From NCBI GenBank assembly GCA_016178705.1, contig JACOST010000028.1:378951-442950 (forward strand): 64,000 nucleotides of DNA, written 5' to 3'. This document shows positions 7,665 to 15,867 of this stretch, piece by piece. Within the stretch, counting starts at the first letter, position 1, and each line of letters begins with the position of its first letter. The position numbers and the translations under genes are program-made. Source of the stretch: Deltaproteobacteria bacterium. Its GTDB lineage: Bacteria; Desulfobacterota; Binatia; HRBIN30; JACQVA1. A model generated the notes under the pieces. The model saw only the letters and a list, made by a program, of their open reading frames with translations. It ran no database searches and was not told where the DNA came from.

Positions 7665-8208
7665 GACGTACCTCAACGCTCAACTTTGAACTAGCAACGA
7701 ATCCGACAACCCACGCCAGAATTCGTGGGTCAACGCCGGTGCACTCATGGGTGCCTCTTACTCCAGAGTTCGCTACCAACTCAAGGAACTGTGGAACGCG
7801 CACTCATGTACAATCGGGCCCGTTGACCCGCCGCTCGGCGAGCCAACGCAGCAACGTCCAGACCGCCATCACGGGCGATCCGCCGGGCTGACCACGCCGT
7901 GACCACCGCGAGCTATTGAGCACGTGCGTGTAAATCATCGTCGTGGCGATGATGGGCGAGTCGTGGGCAGTCCGACCGCTCGTGCCGCTTCTGCCCTTCG
8001 CGCTGATGCGCGACGGTCCGCGCAAGCGGACCCTACTGACTGAGCGGATGCGCGACGTTGTCGCCAGCGCGAGAGCGCCATGTGGATCGCGCGCGTGGAA
8101 ACCACTTGCTTGACCAGGCGGGGGGTTATTGGTACCCACTACCGGCTAACTGCTCTGGCGTTTTGGTGGTCCGATAACTGCCGACTGCGAGCGGGAGGAG
8201 TGTGATAC
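7665..8208. other. 544-bp gap with integrase remnant, otherwise no gene
   Basis: Apart from the integrase tail at 7869-7960 and the tRNA that follows, I see no coding pattern. The open frames here have no recognisable product. A stretch around 8168-8190 (AACTGCCGACTGCGAG) resembles the CTGCCGACTGCC microrepeats at 29628-29661. No integron attC sites could be made out. Confidence 0.4.
7869..7960 (-). pseudogene. Remnant of an integron-type tyrosine recombinase (C-terminus)
   Basis: Read on the minus strand, the sequence gives IIATTMIYTHVLN. After a one-base frame change around 7918 it gives GGHGVVSPADRP and a stop. Intact integron integrases end TTMIYTHVLNRGG-x-GV-x-SP-D. The Tyr in IYTHVL is the catalytic nucleophile of the family. 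Only the last ~30 residues survive, and the LGH motif before them is already changed to AHDS. There is no catalytic domain upstream. It lies 250 bp from tRNA-Val, an ordinary integration target. Confidence 0.65.
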
Positions 8209-8280
8209 AGGCACGTAGCTCAGTGGGAGAGCGCTTCCTTGACACGGAAGAGGTCGGCGGTTCAATCCCGCCCGTGCCTA
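8209..8280 (+). tRNA. tRNA-Val (anticodon GAC)
   Basis: A full cloverleaf of 72 nt. The acceptor AGGCACG pairs with CGTGCCT. The D arm is GCTC/GAGC with loop AGTGGGA. The anticodon arm is CTTCC/GGAAG with loop TTGACAC (anticodon GAC). The variable loop is AGGTC, and the T arm is GGCGG/CCGCC with loop TTCAATC. The discriminator is A at 8280 and CCA is not encoded. It precedes thrS by 129 bp. Confidence 0.95.
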
Positions 8281-8409
8281 TTCTGACGGTGCGCCGTCGG
8301 CGCGGGTAACGCGCGATATCACCGCGACACTTCCGGACTCGTCATCAGCCGTGCGGGGCTTGCCCTGCCGCACCTACTCTCAAATTGATCGCCTGCATTC
8401 CCCATCACG

Positions 8410-10359
8410 ATGGCTGACATCACGATCACATACCCCGACGGCGAACGTCGCGAACTCGCCAGCGGCATCACTGCCGCCGACGCGTTGCGGGTGCACAAGC
8501 TGCTGACGAAGGACAACCGCGTCGTCGCGGCCAAAGCCGGCGATACGATCATCGATCTCTCGCGCCTGCTAACGGAAGACTGCACGCTCACGCCGGTCGA
8601 CAACGAATCGCCCGACGGCCTCGAAGTGCTGCGGCATTCCTGCGCACATTTGATGGCGCAAGCGGTGAAGCGTTTGTGGCCCGACACGCAGGTCACGATC
8701 GGCCCGGTGATCGACAACGGCTTCTTCTACGACTTCAAGAAGGAAGGCGGCTTCACGCCCGAAGATCTGCCGAAGATCGAAGCTACGATGAAGGAGATCG
8801 TCAAGGCCGACTTTCGGGTCACGCGCGAAGAGCTTCCTAAAGCCGAGGCCATCGCGATGTTCCGCGGTATGGGCGAAGCGTACAAGGTCGAGATCATCGA
8901 AGGCATCGAAGGCGATCACGTGTCGCTCTATCGCCAGGGCGAGTTCGTCGATCTGTGTCGCGGCCCGCATGTGCCCTCCACCTCGCGGCTTAAGGCCTTC
9001 AAGCTCACCAGCCTCGCCGGCGCGTACTGGCGCGGCGACGAACACAACGAGATGCTGCAACGCATCTACGGCACCGCGTGGGCGAACGGCAAGGACCTCG
9101 AGGCGTATCTCAAGCGCATCGAAGAGGCGAAGCAACGCGATCATCGCCGTCTTGGCCCCGCGCTCGATCTCTTCACGTTGCATCCGATCGCACCCGGGTC
9201 GCCGTTCTTCCATCCCAAAGGCGCGACGGTTTACAACCTGCTGGTGGAGTACATCCGCAGCCTCTACGGTCGCTACGGTTACACCGAAGTGATCACGCCG
9301 CTGATCTACAAGACCGAGCTGTACAAGACCTCGGGGCACTACGACCTCTTTCGCAGCGATATGTTTCTTATGGCGGTCGACGAAGAGGAGTACGGCGTCA
9401 AGCCGATGAACTGCCCGGGGCATTGCTACCTCTATAACACGCAGAAGCATTCGTACCGCGATCTGCCGGTACGCTTCGCCGACTTCAGCCGGCTGCATCG
9501 CTTCGAGCCGTCGGGCACGTTGTCCGGCCTCACGCGCGTGCGCTCAATGGCGCAGGACGATGCGCACATCTACTGCACGCCGGAGCAACTCGACGACGAG
9601 CTCGACCGTTTTGTCTCCATGACGCGCGAAGTCTACGACGCCTTCGGCTTCGACCGCGTCGAGGTGTCGCTGCAAACCCGTCCGGAGAAATTCCTCGGCC
9701 GCGTCGAGTTGTGGGACTCCGCCGAAGCCGCATTGCGGCGCGTGGTCGACAAGCTGGGCTATCCGCTCACCGTGCTGGCCGGGGAGGGCGCCTTCTACGG
9801 CCCGAAGATCGGCTTCGACTTCCGCGACGTGTTGGAGCGGTCGTGGACGTTGGCGACGGTGCAGATCGACTGCGCTATGCCGGAGCGCTTCGGTCTGACC
9901 TACGTGACGGCGGACAATGCCGAAGCGACGCCGGTGATGTTGCACCGCGCCGTGCTCGGCTCGCTCGAACGCTTCATTGCAATCCTGCTCGAACAGACCG
10001 CCGGCAAGCTTCCGCTGTGGCTGGCGCCGGTTCAGGCGCGCGTGCTGACGCTCACCGAGCGCCAGGAATCATATGGCCGCGAGGTCGTCGCGCAGCTTAA
10101 GCAAGCCGGCGTCCGTGTCGAACTGGACGAGCGCAACGAGAAGCTCGGCCTCAAGATTCGCGAAGCGCAGTTGGAGAAGCTGCCGTACATGCTCGTGGTC
10201 GGCTACAAGGAAGCCGAGAGCCAGACGGTTGCGCCACGGGCGCGAAGCGGGGAGAATCTGCCGCCCATGACTGTCGACGCGTTCATTGCCAAGCTCACTG
10301 CCGAAGCCAAGATCGGCGCCACTGCAGAGTCCACTCACAACCAACAGACAGGAAGCTGA
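8410..10359 (+). CDS. thrS: Threonyl-tRNA synthetase
   Basis: 649 residues, the normal full length. It charges tRNA-Thr with threonine in the cytoplasm. Order of domains: TGS domain 1-62 ([11 protein letters not shown]...); second additional (editing) domain with HSCAH at 76-80 and CRGPH at 183-187, the zinc-site-like residues that remove mischarged Ser; class II catalytic core with MNCPGHC (zinc ligand Cys335), motif 2 [20 protein letters not shown] and motif 3 [17 protein letters not shown]-terminal anticodon-binding domain ([20 protein letters not shown]). The ATG at 8410 has no good ribosome-binding site, but the TGS domain begins right after it. rpmI starts 1 nt after the stop; the usual infC between them is missing. 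Confidence 0.98.
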   Translation: MADITITYPDGERRELASGITAADALRVHKLLTKDNRVVAAKAGDTIIDLSRLLTEDCTLTPVDNESPDGLEVLRHSCAHLMAQAVKRLWPDTQVTIGPVIDNGFFYDFKKEGGFTPEDLPKIEATMKEIVKADFRVTREELPKAEAIAMFRGMGEAYKVEIIEGIEGDHVSLYRQGEFVDLCRGPHVPSTSRLKAFKLTSLAGAYWRGDEHNEMLQRIYGTAWANGKDLEAYLKRIEEAKQRDHRRLGPALDLFTLHPIAPGSPFFHPKGATVYNLLVEYIRSLYGRYGYTEVITPLIYKTELYKTSGHYDLFRSDMFLMAVDEEEYGVKPMNCPGHCYLYNTQKHSYRDLPVRFADFSRLHRFEPSGTLSGLTRVRSMAQDDAHIYCTPEQLDDELDRFVSMTREVYDAFGFDRVEVSLQTRPEKFLGRVELWDSAEAALRRVVDKLGYPLTVLAGEGAFYGPKIGFDFRDVLERSWTLATVQIDCAMPERFGLTYVTADNAEATPVMLHRAVLGSLERFIAILLEQTAGKLPLWLAPVQARVLTLTERQESYGREVVAQLKQAGVRVELDERNEKLGLKIREAQLEKLPYMLVVGYKEAESQTVAPRARSGENLPPMTVDAFIAKLTAEAKIGATAESTHNQQTGS

Positions 10360-10360
10360 T

Positions 10361-10558
10361 ATGCCAAAGATCAAGACCAGTCGGGGAACGGCGAAACGTT
10401 TCAAAGTGACGGGGACAGGCAAGGTGCGCCGCCGCAAGGCGTTCCTGCGCCACCAATTGACGTGCAAGACGGCCAAACAGAAGCGCCAACTGCGCCACGG
10501 CGGCATCGTCCACCCCTCCAACGAGCGCGCGATCAAGCGGTTGATTCCGTACATGTAG
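10361..10558 (+). CDS. rpmI: Ribosomal protein L35
   Basis: A 65-residue bL35 with the canonical start [20 protein letters not shown], the basic core [20 protein letters not shown] and the end [10 protein letters not shown]. The ATG at 10361 is preceded by CAGGAAG inside the end of thrS, one base after the thrS stop, so the two are probably co-translated. It is part of the 50S subunit. An open frame reaches upstream into thrS (10286), but those residues are not L35. Confidence 0.98.
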   Translation: MPKIKTSRGTAKRFKVTGTGKVRRRKAFLRHQLTCKTAKQKRQLRHGGIVHPSNERAIKRLIPYM

Positions 10559-10627
10559 CTTGTGTGGCAAGGGCGCGGATGCTAAACGCCGACGCGCACT
10601 AGTCGCACGAGTAAGGAGAACCGGAGC

Positions 10628-10987
10628 ATGCCCCGAGTAAAGCGCGGGACCAAAGGGAAGGCCCGTCACAAGAAGATCCTCAAGCTGGCGAAAGGCAACG
10701 TCGGTGGCCGGCGCAAGCAGTATCGCCAAGCGCGCGAGACGGTCGAGCGCGGCCTCGTCTACGCCTACCGCGATCGCAAGGTGAAGAAGCGCGAGTTCCG
10801 CAGCCTGTGGGTGATGCGTATTAACGCGGCCGCGCGCCAACTCGGGTTGTCGTACAGTCGGTTAATGAATGGCTTGAAGAAAGGCGGCATCACGATCGAT
10901 CGCAAGATGCTGGCCGATCTCGCCGCGCGCGATCTCGCGGGTTTTGCGGAAGTCGCCAACCTCGCGAAGTCGCACCTCGCCGCCTAG
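10628..10987 (+). CDS. rplT: Ribosomal protein L20
   Basis: A 119-residue bL20 with the classic [19 protein letters not shown] start, the long basic helix [20 protein letters not shown] and the globular C-terminal half ([19 protein letters not shown]). It binds 23S rRNA early in 50S assembly. In many bacteria L20 also represses its own operon. The start is supported by AAGGAG 9 nt upstream (10613-10618). It sits 69 nt after rpmI and just before a strong hairpin leading into pheS. Confidence 0.98.
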   Translation: MPRVKRGTKGKARHKKILKLAKGNVGGRRKQYRQARETVERGLVYAYRDRKVKKREFRSLWVMRINAAARQLGLSYSRLMNGLKKGGITIDRKMLADLAARDLAGFAEVANLAKSHLAA

Positions 10988-11016
10988 GCGGCCTCACGTA
11001 GTTCCAACATTGCACA

Positions 11017-11052
11017 ACAAACCATGAGGTCCGCGCGGGCCTCGTGGTTTGT
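11017..11052 (+). promoter_or_regulatory. Strong hairpin in the pheS leader
   Basis: ACAAACCATGAGGTCC (11017-11032) pairs along all 16 positions, two as G-U, with GGGCCTCGTGGTTTGT (11037-11052) around a GCGC loop. No T-run follows, so it is not a classic terminator. The pheS ATG starts 13 nt later. A 14-codon frame begins at the ATG in the left arm (11024) and runs through TGG TTT GTC GTT TGT; its TGA overlaps the pheS ATG as ATGA. This could be a translated leader or a translational coupling device. Function is inference. Confidence 0.5.
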
Positions 11053-11064
11053 CGTTTGTGGGGA

Positions 11065-12087
11065 ATGAAAGAGACGCTCGAACAGATCCGCAGCGCAGCA
11101 CTCGCCGCGTTGGCCATCGCGAAGACCGATGCCGAGATCGAGCTATTGCGTGTCCAGTACCTCGGTCGCAAGGGTGAACTCACCCTGGTCGTGCGCCAGA
11201 TGCGCGACGTAGCGCCCGAGGACCGCCCTGCGATGGGCGTGGTGCTCAACGCGATCAAGGACGAACTCGAAACCCGCATCACACAGACGCTCGTCGATTT
11301 GCGGGCGGCCGAACGCGCGCGCCGCGCGTCCGAGGAGCGCGTCGACATCACCTTGCCCGGCCGCCGTCGCTTGCCCGGCAGCCTCCACCCGCTGACGCAA
11401 GTGATGGAGGAACTGATCGCGGTGTTCGGCGGGCTGGGCTTCTCCGTGGTCGAAGGACCCGATGTCGAGGACGACTACCACAACTTCGAGGCGCTCAACA
11501 TTCCGCACGACCATCCGGCGCGCGACATGCAAGACACGCTGTTCGTCAGCGACGAGTTAGTGTTGCGCACGCACACGTCGCCCGTGCAGATCCGTGTCAT
11601 GGAGGCGCAGCCCCCGCCGCTGCGGGTGATCGTGCCGGGCGCCGCCTATCGCCACGACTACGACATGACGCACTCGCCGATGTTTCATCAGATCGAAGGC
11701 CTGATGGTCGACAAGCGCGTCACCTTCGCCGATCTCAAAGGCGTGCTGACGCTGGCGCTGCAGCGCCTGTTCGGCAGCGCGACGCGCGTGCGCTTCCGGC
11801 CGTCGTTCTTTCAATTCACCGAACCGAGCGCGGAAGTCGACATCGAGTGTTTCCAATGCGGCGGTCGCGATACGACATGCCGGCTCTGTAAAGCCACCGG
11901 CTGGCTCGAAATCCTGGGCTGCGGTTTGGTCGATCCGAACGTGTTTCGCTTCGTCGGCTACGATCCCGAGCAAGTGTCGGGCTTCGCCTTCGGCATCGGC
12001 ATCGAACGGGTGGCGATGTTGAAGTACGAGATCACCGACATCCGACTACTCTACGGCAGCGACCTGCGCTTCCTGCGCCAGTTCTGA
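11065..12087 (+). CDS. pheS: Phenylalanyl-tRNA synthetase alpha subunit
   Basis: 340 residues from the ATG at 11065; a GTG seven codons upstream is the alternative. It is the catalytic subunit of the alpha2-beta2 enzyme. An N-terminal coiled coil (1-90) binds tRNA, followed by class II motifs: motif 1 LHPLTQVMEELIAVFGGLGF, motif 2 region PGAAYRHDYDMTHSPMFHQI with FRPSFFQFTEPSAEVDI, and motif 3 GFAFGIGIERVAMLKYEI. A four-Cys knuckle CFQCGGRDTTCRLC (about residues 264-277) is typical of many bacterial PheS proteins. Its leader carries a 16-bp hairpin. pheT follows after 9 nt. Confidence 0.98.
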   Translation: MKETLEQIRSAALAALAIAKTDAEIELLRVQYLGRKGELTLVVRQMRDVAPEDRPAMGVVLNAIKDELETRITQTLVDLRAAERARRASEERVDITLPGRRRLPGSLHPLTQVMEELIAVFGGLGFSVVEGPDVEDDYHNFEALNIPHDHPARDMQDTLFVSDELVLRTHTSPVQIRVMEAQPPPLRVIVPGAAYRHDYDMTHSPMFHQIEGLMVDKRVTFADLKGVLTLALQRLFGSATRVRFRPSFFQFTEPSAEVDIECFQCGGRDTTCRLCKATGWLEILGCGLVDPNVFRFVGYDPEQVSGFAFGIGIERVAMLKYEITDIRLLYGSDLRFLRQF

Positions 12088-12096
12088 GCGACAGCG

Positions 12097-14502
12097 ATGA
12101 AAGTTCCGTTGAGTTGGTTACGCGAGTTCGTCGACATCACGGTGTCGGCGGCAGAGTTGGCGGAGCGGCTGACGCTCGCCGGCATTGAAGTCGAGCGCAT
12201 CGAAGAGCGCGGTCGCGAGTTGGACGGCGTGGTGGTTGGCGAAGTGGTTTCATTCGAGCGTCATCCGCAGGCGGATCGGCTGAGTCTGTGCCGCGTGCGC
12301 GGCATCGGGAACGAGTTGCATCAGGTCGTGTGCGGCGCGTCGAACGTGCAAGCGGGATTGCGCGTGCCCTATGCAACGCCAGGAACGAAACTGCCCGACG
12401 GCCGACGGATAGAGGTTGCGGAAGTGCGCGGTGTACGATCCGCGGGGATGCTGTGCTCCGAGGTCGAACTCGGTCTCGGTGAAGACGCGAGCGGCTTGCT
12501 GGTGCTCGCGACCGACGCCGAGCCGGGCGTGCCGTTGGCGCGCCATCTCGGGATTGAGGAGACCATTCTCGAAGTGGCGCCGACGCCGAATCGCGGCGAT
12601 TGCCTGAGCATCCTCGGGTTGGCGCGCGAAATCGCCGCGCTCTACGAGGTGAAGTTGCGCCAGCCGGCGTTCCGGCTGCGCGAGCGCGGCGAACCCGCGG
12701 TAGCGCGCATTGCGGTGCGGATCGATGATCCGGCGGGGTGCGCACGCTACGCGGCGCGCTACATCGCCGACGTGCAGATCGGGCCGTCGCCGCCGTGGTT
12801 GCAGCGCCGGTTGATCGCGGCCGATCTGCGGCCGATCAACAACATCGTCGATGTCACCAACTACGTGATGCTGGAGCGCGGGCAACCGCTGCACGCGTTC
12901 GACTACGATAGCCTACCGCGTCGCGAGATCGTCGTGCGCCGCGCCGGCCGCGATCGCCGCATGCGCACGCTCGATGACCGCGAGCGCGAACTTGACTCGA
13001 ACGATCTCCTGATCAGCACCGGTGCGGACGCGGTGGCGATCGCGGGCGTGATGGGTGGTGCGAACTCCGAAGTCACGGCGCAGACGCGAAACATTTTGCT
13101 CGAAAGTGCGCGCTTCGATCCCGCGTCGGTGCGGCGGACGGCCAAGCGCATGGGATTGCGCAGCGAGGCGTCGTATCGGTTCGAGCGCGGCGTCGATGTC
13201 GAAGGAGTCGTTCCGGCGATCGACCGCGCGGCAGCGCTGATCGCGGAGCTGGCCCACGGCCAGATCGCGCCGGGCGTTGTCGAAGCCTGTCCCGCCCCGC
13301 GACCGCGCACGACGATCGACCTGCGCGTGCCGCGCATCGAGTTCATGTTGGGCGTGCCGGTGTCGCGCGCCGAGGCTACCAGCGCGCTGCGGCGTCTCGG
13401 CGCGGCCGTGAAGGGGAAGTCGGCGCAGGTGTTGGCGGTTGCGGTGCCTTCGTACCGTCACGATCTCGAACGCGAGATCGATCTCATCGAAGAAGTGATC
13501 CGAGTCCTGGGATACGATCGCATACCGGTGGCGTTGCCGACGGTCGAGTTGCTCGGCGGTGGACGACCGGTAGTGAGCGAGTGGGAGGCGGAACTGCGCC
13601 GCATGTTGGCGGCGCAGGGTTTCAACGAGATGGTGATGTGGAGCTTCACCTCGACGCGACTGAATCAACTGTTCCGTGGCGTCGGTGTGCCGGCCGCCGA
13701 GCCGGTGCGCGTGCTCAATCCCATCATCACCGACGAGCCCGAGCTGCGATTCAGCTTGTGCCCGAGTTTGGTGCTCGCCGCGCGGACGAATCACAACGTC
13801 GGCGAAATCGATGTCGCCGCCTTTGCCGTCGGCAAGGCATTTTGGATGACCGACAAACCGGCGGAAGGGCACCGGCTCGCGGCAGTAATGTCCGGCAAGC
13901 TCCCTAGCGCCGGTCTCGGCGGGCCGCGCACCGCGGTCGAGTTCGTCGATGCCAAGGGTGCGTTGGAGAGCGTGCTGGGGCGATTGCGCATTCTCGATCG
14001 CGTGCGCTGGGAGCGTCCTGGCGAAGGGCAGCGCGCGTTTCATCCCGGCAAGTCAGCGCTGGCGATGATCGACGCGGTGCCGATCGCGATCGTCGGCGCG
14101 CTGCACCCCGAGACCGAAGCTGAGTTGGGACTGGATCAGCCATGTTGGCTTTTTGAACTTGACTTGGACCAAGCCCTTGAGTATCTTCCGCCCCGCTCTG
14201 TTTTCGCGGATTTGCCACGATTTCCAGCGGTTGTGCGTGATGTGGCGGTGGTGGCCGAGGCCGACTTCGCATCCGAGCGGGTTGTTCGCTTCGTGCACCA
14301 GTGGAACCCTCAGATGGTGGAGCGGGTTGTGCTGTTCGACGAATACACAGGACCACCGATCCCAGAAGGCGAGAAAAGTTTGGCGTATTCGATCGCCTAT
14401 CGAGTCGCCGACCGCACGCTGACCGACGACGAGGTCAATCGCCTCCATCAACAACTGATCGCGGACCTAAGCGCCGCGTTGCCCATCGAGTTCCGCCGCT
14501 AA
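12097..14502 (+). CDS. pheT: Phenylalanyl-tRNA synthetase beta subunit
   Basis: 801 residues, normal length. An N-terminal MKVPLSWLREFVDI segment and an OB-fold EMAP-type tRNA-binding domain span about 40-150 (VVVGEVVSFERHPQADRLS). The B3/B4 editing domain follows (RPINNIVDVTNYVMLERGQP, then the RTLDDRERELDSNDLLI region). The B5 domain is next, then a catalytic-like class II fold, and the FDX-ACB anticodon-binding domain is at about 708-801 (FADLPRFPAVVRDVAVVAE...). It forms the heterotetramer with PheS and hydrolyses Tyr-tRNA-Phe. It starts 9 nt after the pheS stop. Confidence 0.98.
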   Translation: MKVPLSWLREFVDITVSAAELAERLTLAGIEVERIEERGRELDGVVVGEVVSFERHPQADRLSLCRVRGIGNELHQVVCGASNVQAGLRVPYATPGTKLPDGRRIEVAEVRGVRSAGMLCSEVELGLGEDASGLLVLATDAEPGVPLARHLGIEETILEVAPTPNRGDCLSILGLAREIAALYEVKLRQPAFRLRERGEPAVARIAVRIDDPAGCARYAARYIADVQIGPSPPWLQRRLIAADLRPINNIVDVTNYVMLERGQPLHAFDYDSLPRREIVVRRAGRDRRMRTLDDRERELDSNDLLISTGADAVAIAGVMGGANSEVTAQTRNILLESARFDPASVRRTAKRMGLRSEASYRFERGVDVEGVVPAIDRAAALIAELAHGQIAPGVVEACPAPRPRTTIDLRVPRIEFMLGVPVSRAEATSALRRLGAAVKGKSAQVLAVAVPSYRHDLEREIDLIEEVIRVLGYDRIPVALPTVELLGGGRPVVSEWEAELRRMLAAQGFNEMVMWSFTSTRLNQLFRGVGVPAAEPVRVLNPIITDEPELRFSLCPSLVLAARTNHNVGEIDVAAFAVGKAFWMTDKPAEGHRLAAVMSGKLPSAGLGGPRTAVEFVDAKGALESVLGRLRILDRVRWERPGEGQRAFHPGKSALAMIDAVPIAIVGALHPETEAELGLDQPCWLFELDLDQALEYLPPRSVFADLPRFPAVVRDVAVVAEADFASERVVRFVHQWNPQMVERVVLFDEYTGPPIPEGEKSLAYSIAYRVADRTLTDDEVNRLHQQLIADLSAALPIEFRR

Positions 14503-14535
14503 CGGGTAGCTGGCACGCTGCCGGGAGGACGCGCC

Positions 14536-14820
14536 GTGACGATGACGAAGGGCGATATCGTGGAGCGCATTTACGAACGCGTCGGCTTTTCGAAGAAGGA
14601 AGCCAGCGACGTCGTCGAGTCGATCTTCGAGCTGATCAAGGGTCGCCTCGAACGCGGCGAGAAGGTCAAGATCTCCGGCTTCGGCAACTTCGTCGTCCAT
14701 CACAAGCGCCCCCGCAAAGGCCGCAATCCGCAAACCGGCGATGAGATCATCATCACCGAGCGCAAGGTGCTCACCTTCAAGGCCAGCCCGGTCTTGAAGA
14801 AGTCGATGAATCCCGACTGA
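14536..14820 (+). CDS. ihfA: Integration host factor alpha subunit
   Basis: 94 residues. A HU/IHF-family DNA-bending protein with [20 protein letters not shown] at the N-terminal helices, [14 protein letters not shown] at the saddle and [14 protein letters not shown] as the DNA-intercalating arm (Pro in NPQTG). The GTG at 14536 is preferred because GGGAGGA lies 6 nt upstream; an ATG at 14542 is possible. Position directly after pheT is the conserved location of ihfA in proteobacteria. The partner IHF-beta is not in the window. Confidence 0.93.
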   Translation: MTMTKGDIVERIYERVGFSKKEASDVVESIFELIKGRLERGEKVKISGFGNFVVHHKRPRKGRNPQTGDEIIITERKVLTFKASPVLKKSMNPD

Positions 14821-14827
14821 GGGAGTT

Positions 14828-15205
14828 GTGCCCACCGCCAAGGCGCAAGTTCCCGACAAGCTTTACTACAAGATCGGCGAGGTCGCCGGCATCGTCGGCG
14901 TGAAGCCGTACGTCTTGCGTTACTGGGAGACCGAGTTCAGCGTTCTCAAGCCGACCAAGACCCGCGCCAAGCATCGCCTCTATCGTCGGCGCGATGTGGA
15001 GACGTTGCTCGAAATCAAGCGCCTGCTGCACCAGGAGCGCTTCACTATTGAAGGGGCGAAGAAGCGGCTCAAGGCTCAGCCGGCGACTGAACCACGCCCA
15101 GAGCCGCGCCAGCAAATGGCGCTGCCGCTCGGCGAGCGCACGTATCGCAACGCGCTGATCAAGATCAAAAAGGACCTCGAGTCGCTCTACAAGCTGCTGA
15201 GCTGA
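14828..15205 (+). CDS. MerR-family transcriptional regulator
   Basis: 125 residues from the GTG at 14828, preceded by GGGAG. The N-terminal winged helix has the MerR pattern [20 protein letters not shown] then WETEF, with the recognition-helix Arg-Tyr-Trp, followed by [19 protein letters not shown]. The C-terminal part is a short helix pair with no cysteines or known effector domain, so this is a mini-MerR of the ihfA-linked type seen in many deltaproteobacteria. It is 7 nt after ihfA in the same operon. Target genes are unknown. Confidence 0.93.
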   Translation: MPTAKAQVPDKLYYKIGEVAGIVGVKPYVLRYWETEFSVLKPTKTRAKHRLYRRRDVETLLEIKRLLHQERFTIEGAKKRLKAQPATEPRPEPRQQMALPLGERTYRNALIKIKKDLESLYKLLS

Positions 15206-15330
15206 GCGTGCGCGTCAGCTTTTTGGCGAGCTGTACCCAAAATCGTGCGGAAGGGTGCCCGTCAGGTCGGCGTCCGCGTGGAATTGCTGGCATAGGCGTT
15301 GCTCTCTTCGTGTCGGTGAAGGGAGACCGA

Positions 15331-15606
15331 ATGCTCGATGCCGTGGTGCGAGAACGTGGTGGTCCGGAAGTCGCCTTTGCGTTGTTGCGGTTTCTGACGA
15401 TGGGGTACTGCCTGTGGGGCGTGGAGTGCGACGTGAGTCTGGCCGAGCTGCCGCGAGTCGTGCGTGCGGCGAGTGCGAATCTCGCGCGGGCGATCATCGA
15501 GCTGTGGGATCTGAACTTGGTGCTGCTCGATCAGCGGCGTCACACGATTCGCTTGAGTCCGCACGCGGTGGAGCAACTGATTGCGCGGCGGGCGCCGCTT
15601 TCTTGA
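15331..15606 (+). CDS. Small hypothetical protein
   Basis: 91 residues from the ATG at 15331, chosen because GGGAGA lies 4 nt upstream; the frame is open back to 15208, but that part looks non-coding. It is mainly helical, with a possible winged-helix-like centre (LAELPRVVRAASANLARAII). An aromatic/Cys segment YCLWGVECDV lies near residue 33. I do not recognise a family. It lies between the merR-like gene and tRNA-Pro on the same strand. Confidence 0.5.
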   Translation: MLDAVVRERGGPEVAFALLRFLTMGYCLWGVECDVSLAELPRVVRAASANLARAIIELWDLNLVLLDQRRHTIRLSPHAVEQLIARRAPLS

Positions 15607-15643
15607 ATGCGTAGGAAGCGCGTGGTAGCTCTGCGCCACTAGA

Positions 15644-15717
15644 CGGGGCGTGGCGCAGCCTGGTAGCGCACTCGCTTGGGGTGCGAGTGGTCGCCGGTTC
15701 AAATCCGGCCGCCCCGA
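15644..15717 (+). tRNA. tRNA-Pro (anticodon GGG)
   Basis: A 74-nt cloverleaf. The acceptor CGGGGCG pairs with CGCCCCG, with discriminator A at 15717. The D arm is GCGC with loop AGCCTGGTA. The anticodon arm is CTCGC/GCGAG with loop TTGGGGT (anticodon GGG). The T arm is GCCGG/CCGGC with loop TTCAAAT. CCA is not encoded. It closes the translation-gene region. Confidence 0.95.
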
Positions 15718-15867
15718 TTCTTTCTTCGCCATTTCAAGTCGAGAGTGTTTTTCGTCGCCGTCGCGGGGATGATGTAGAAACATGCGCTGAGCCCTAAGAC
15801 CAAACGCCCATTTGCCTTGACAGAGTCCCGCGGCGAACCGTACACCGTCGCTCATCACGGAGGTCTG

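Noticed and set aside
7665-8208. Integron attC sites near the integrase remnant
   Set aside because: GTTG/CAAC-like fragments occur, but no pair with the RYYYAAC...GTTRRRY layout could be made out.
8569-9498. 309-codon minus-strand frame inside thrS
   Set aside because: Shadow of thrS; no domain, and the thrS product is unambiguous.
12913-14043. 376-codon minus-strand frame inside pheT
   Set aside because: Shadow of pheT.
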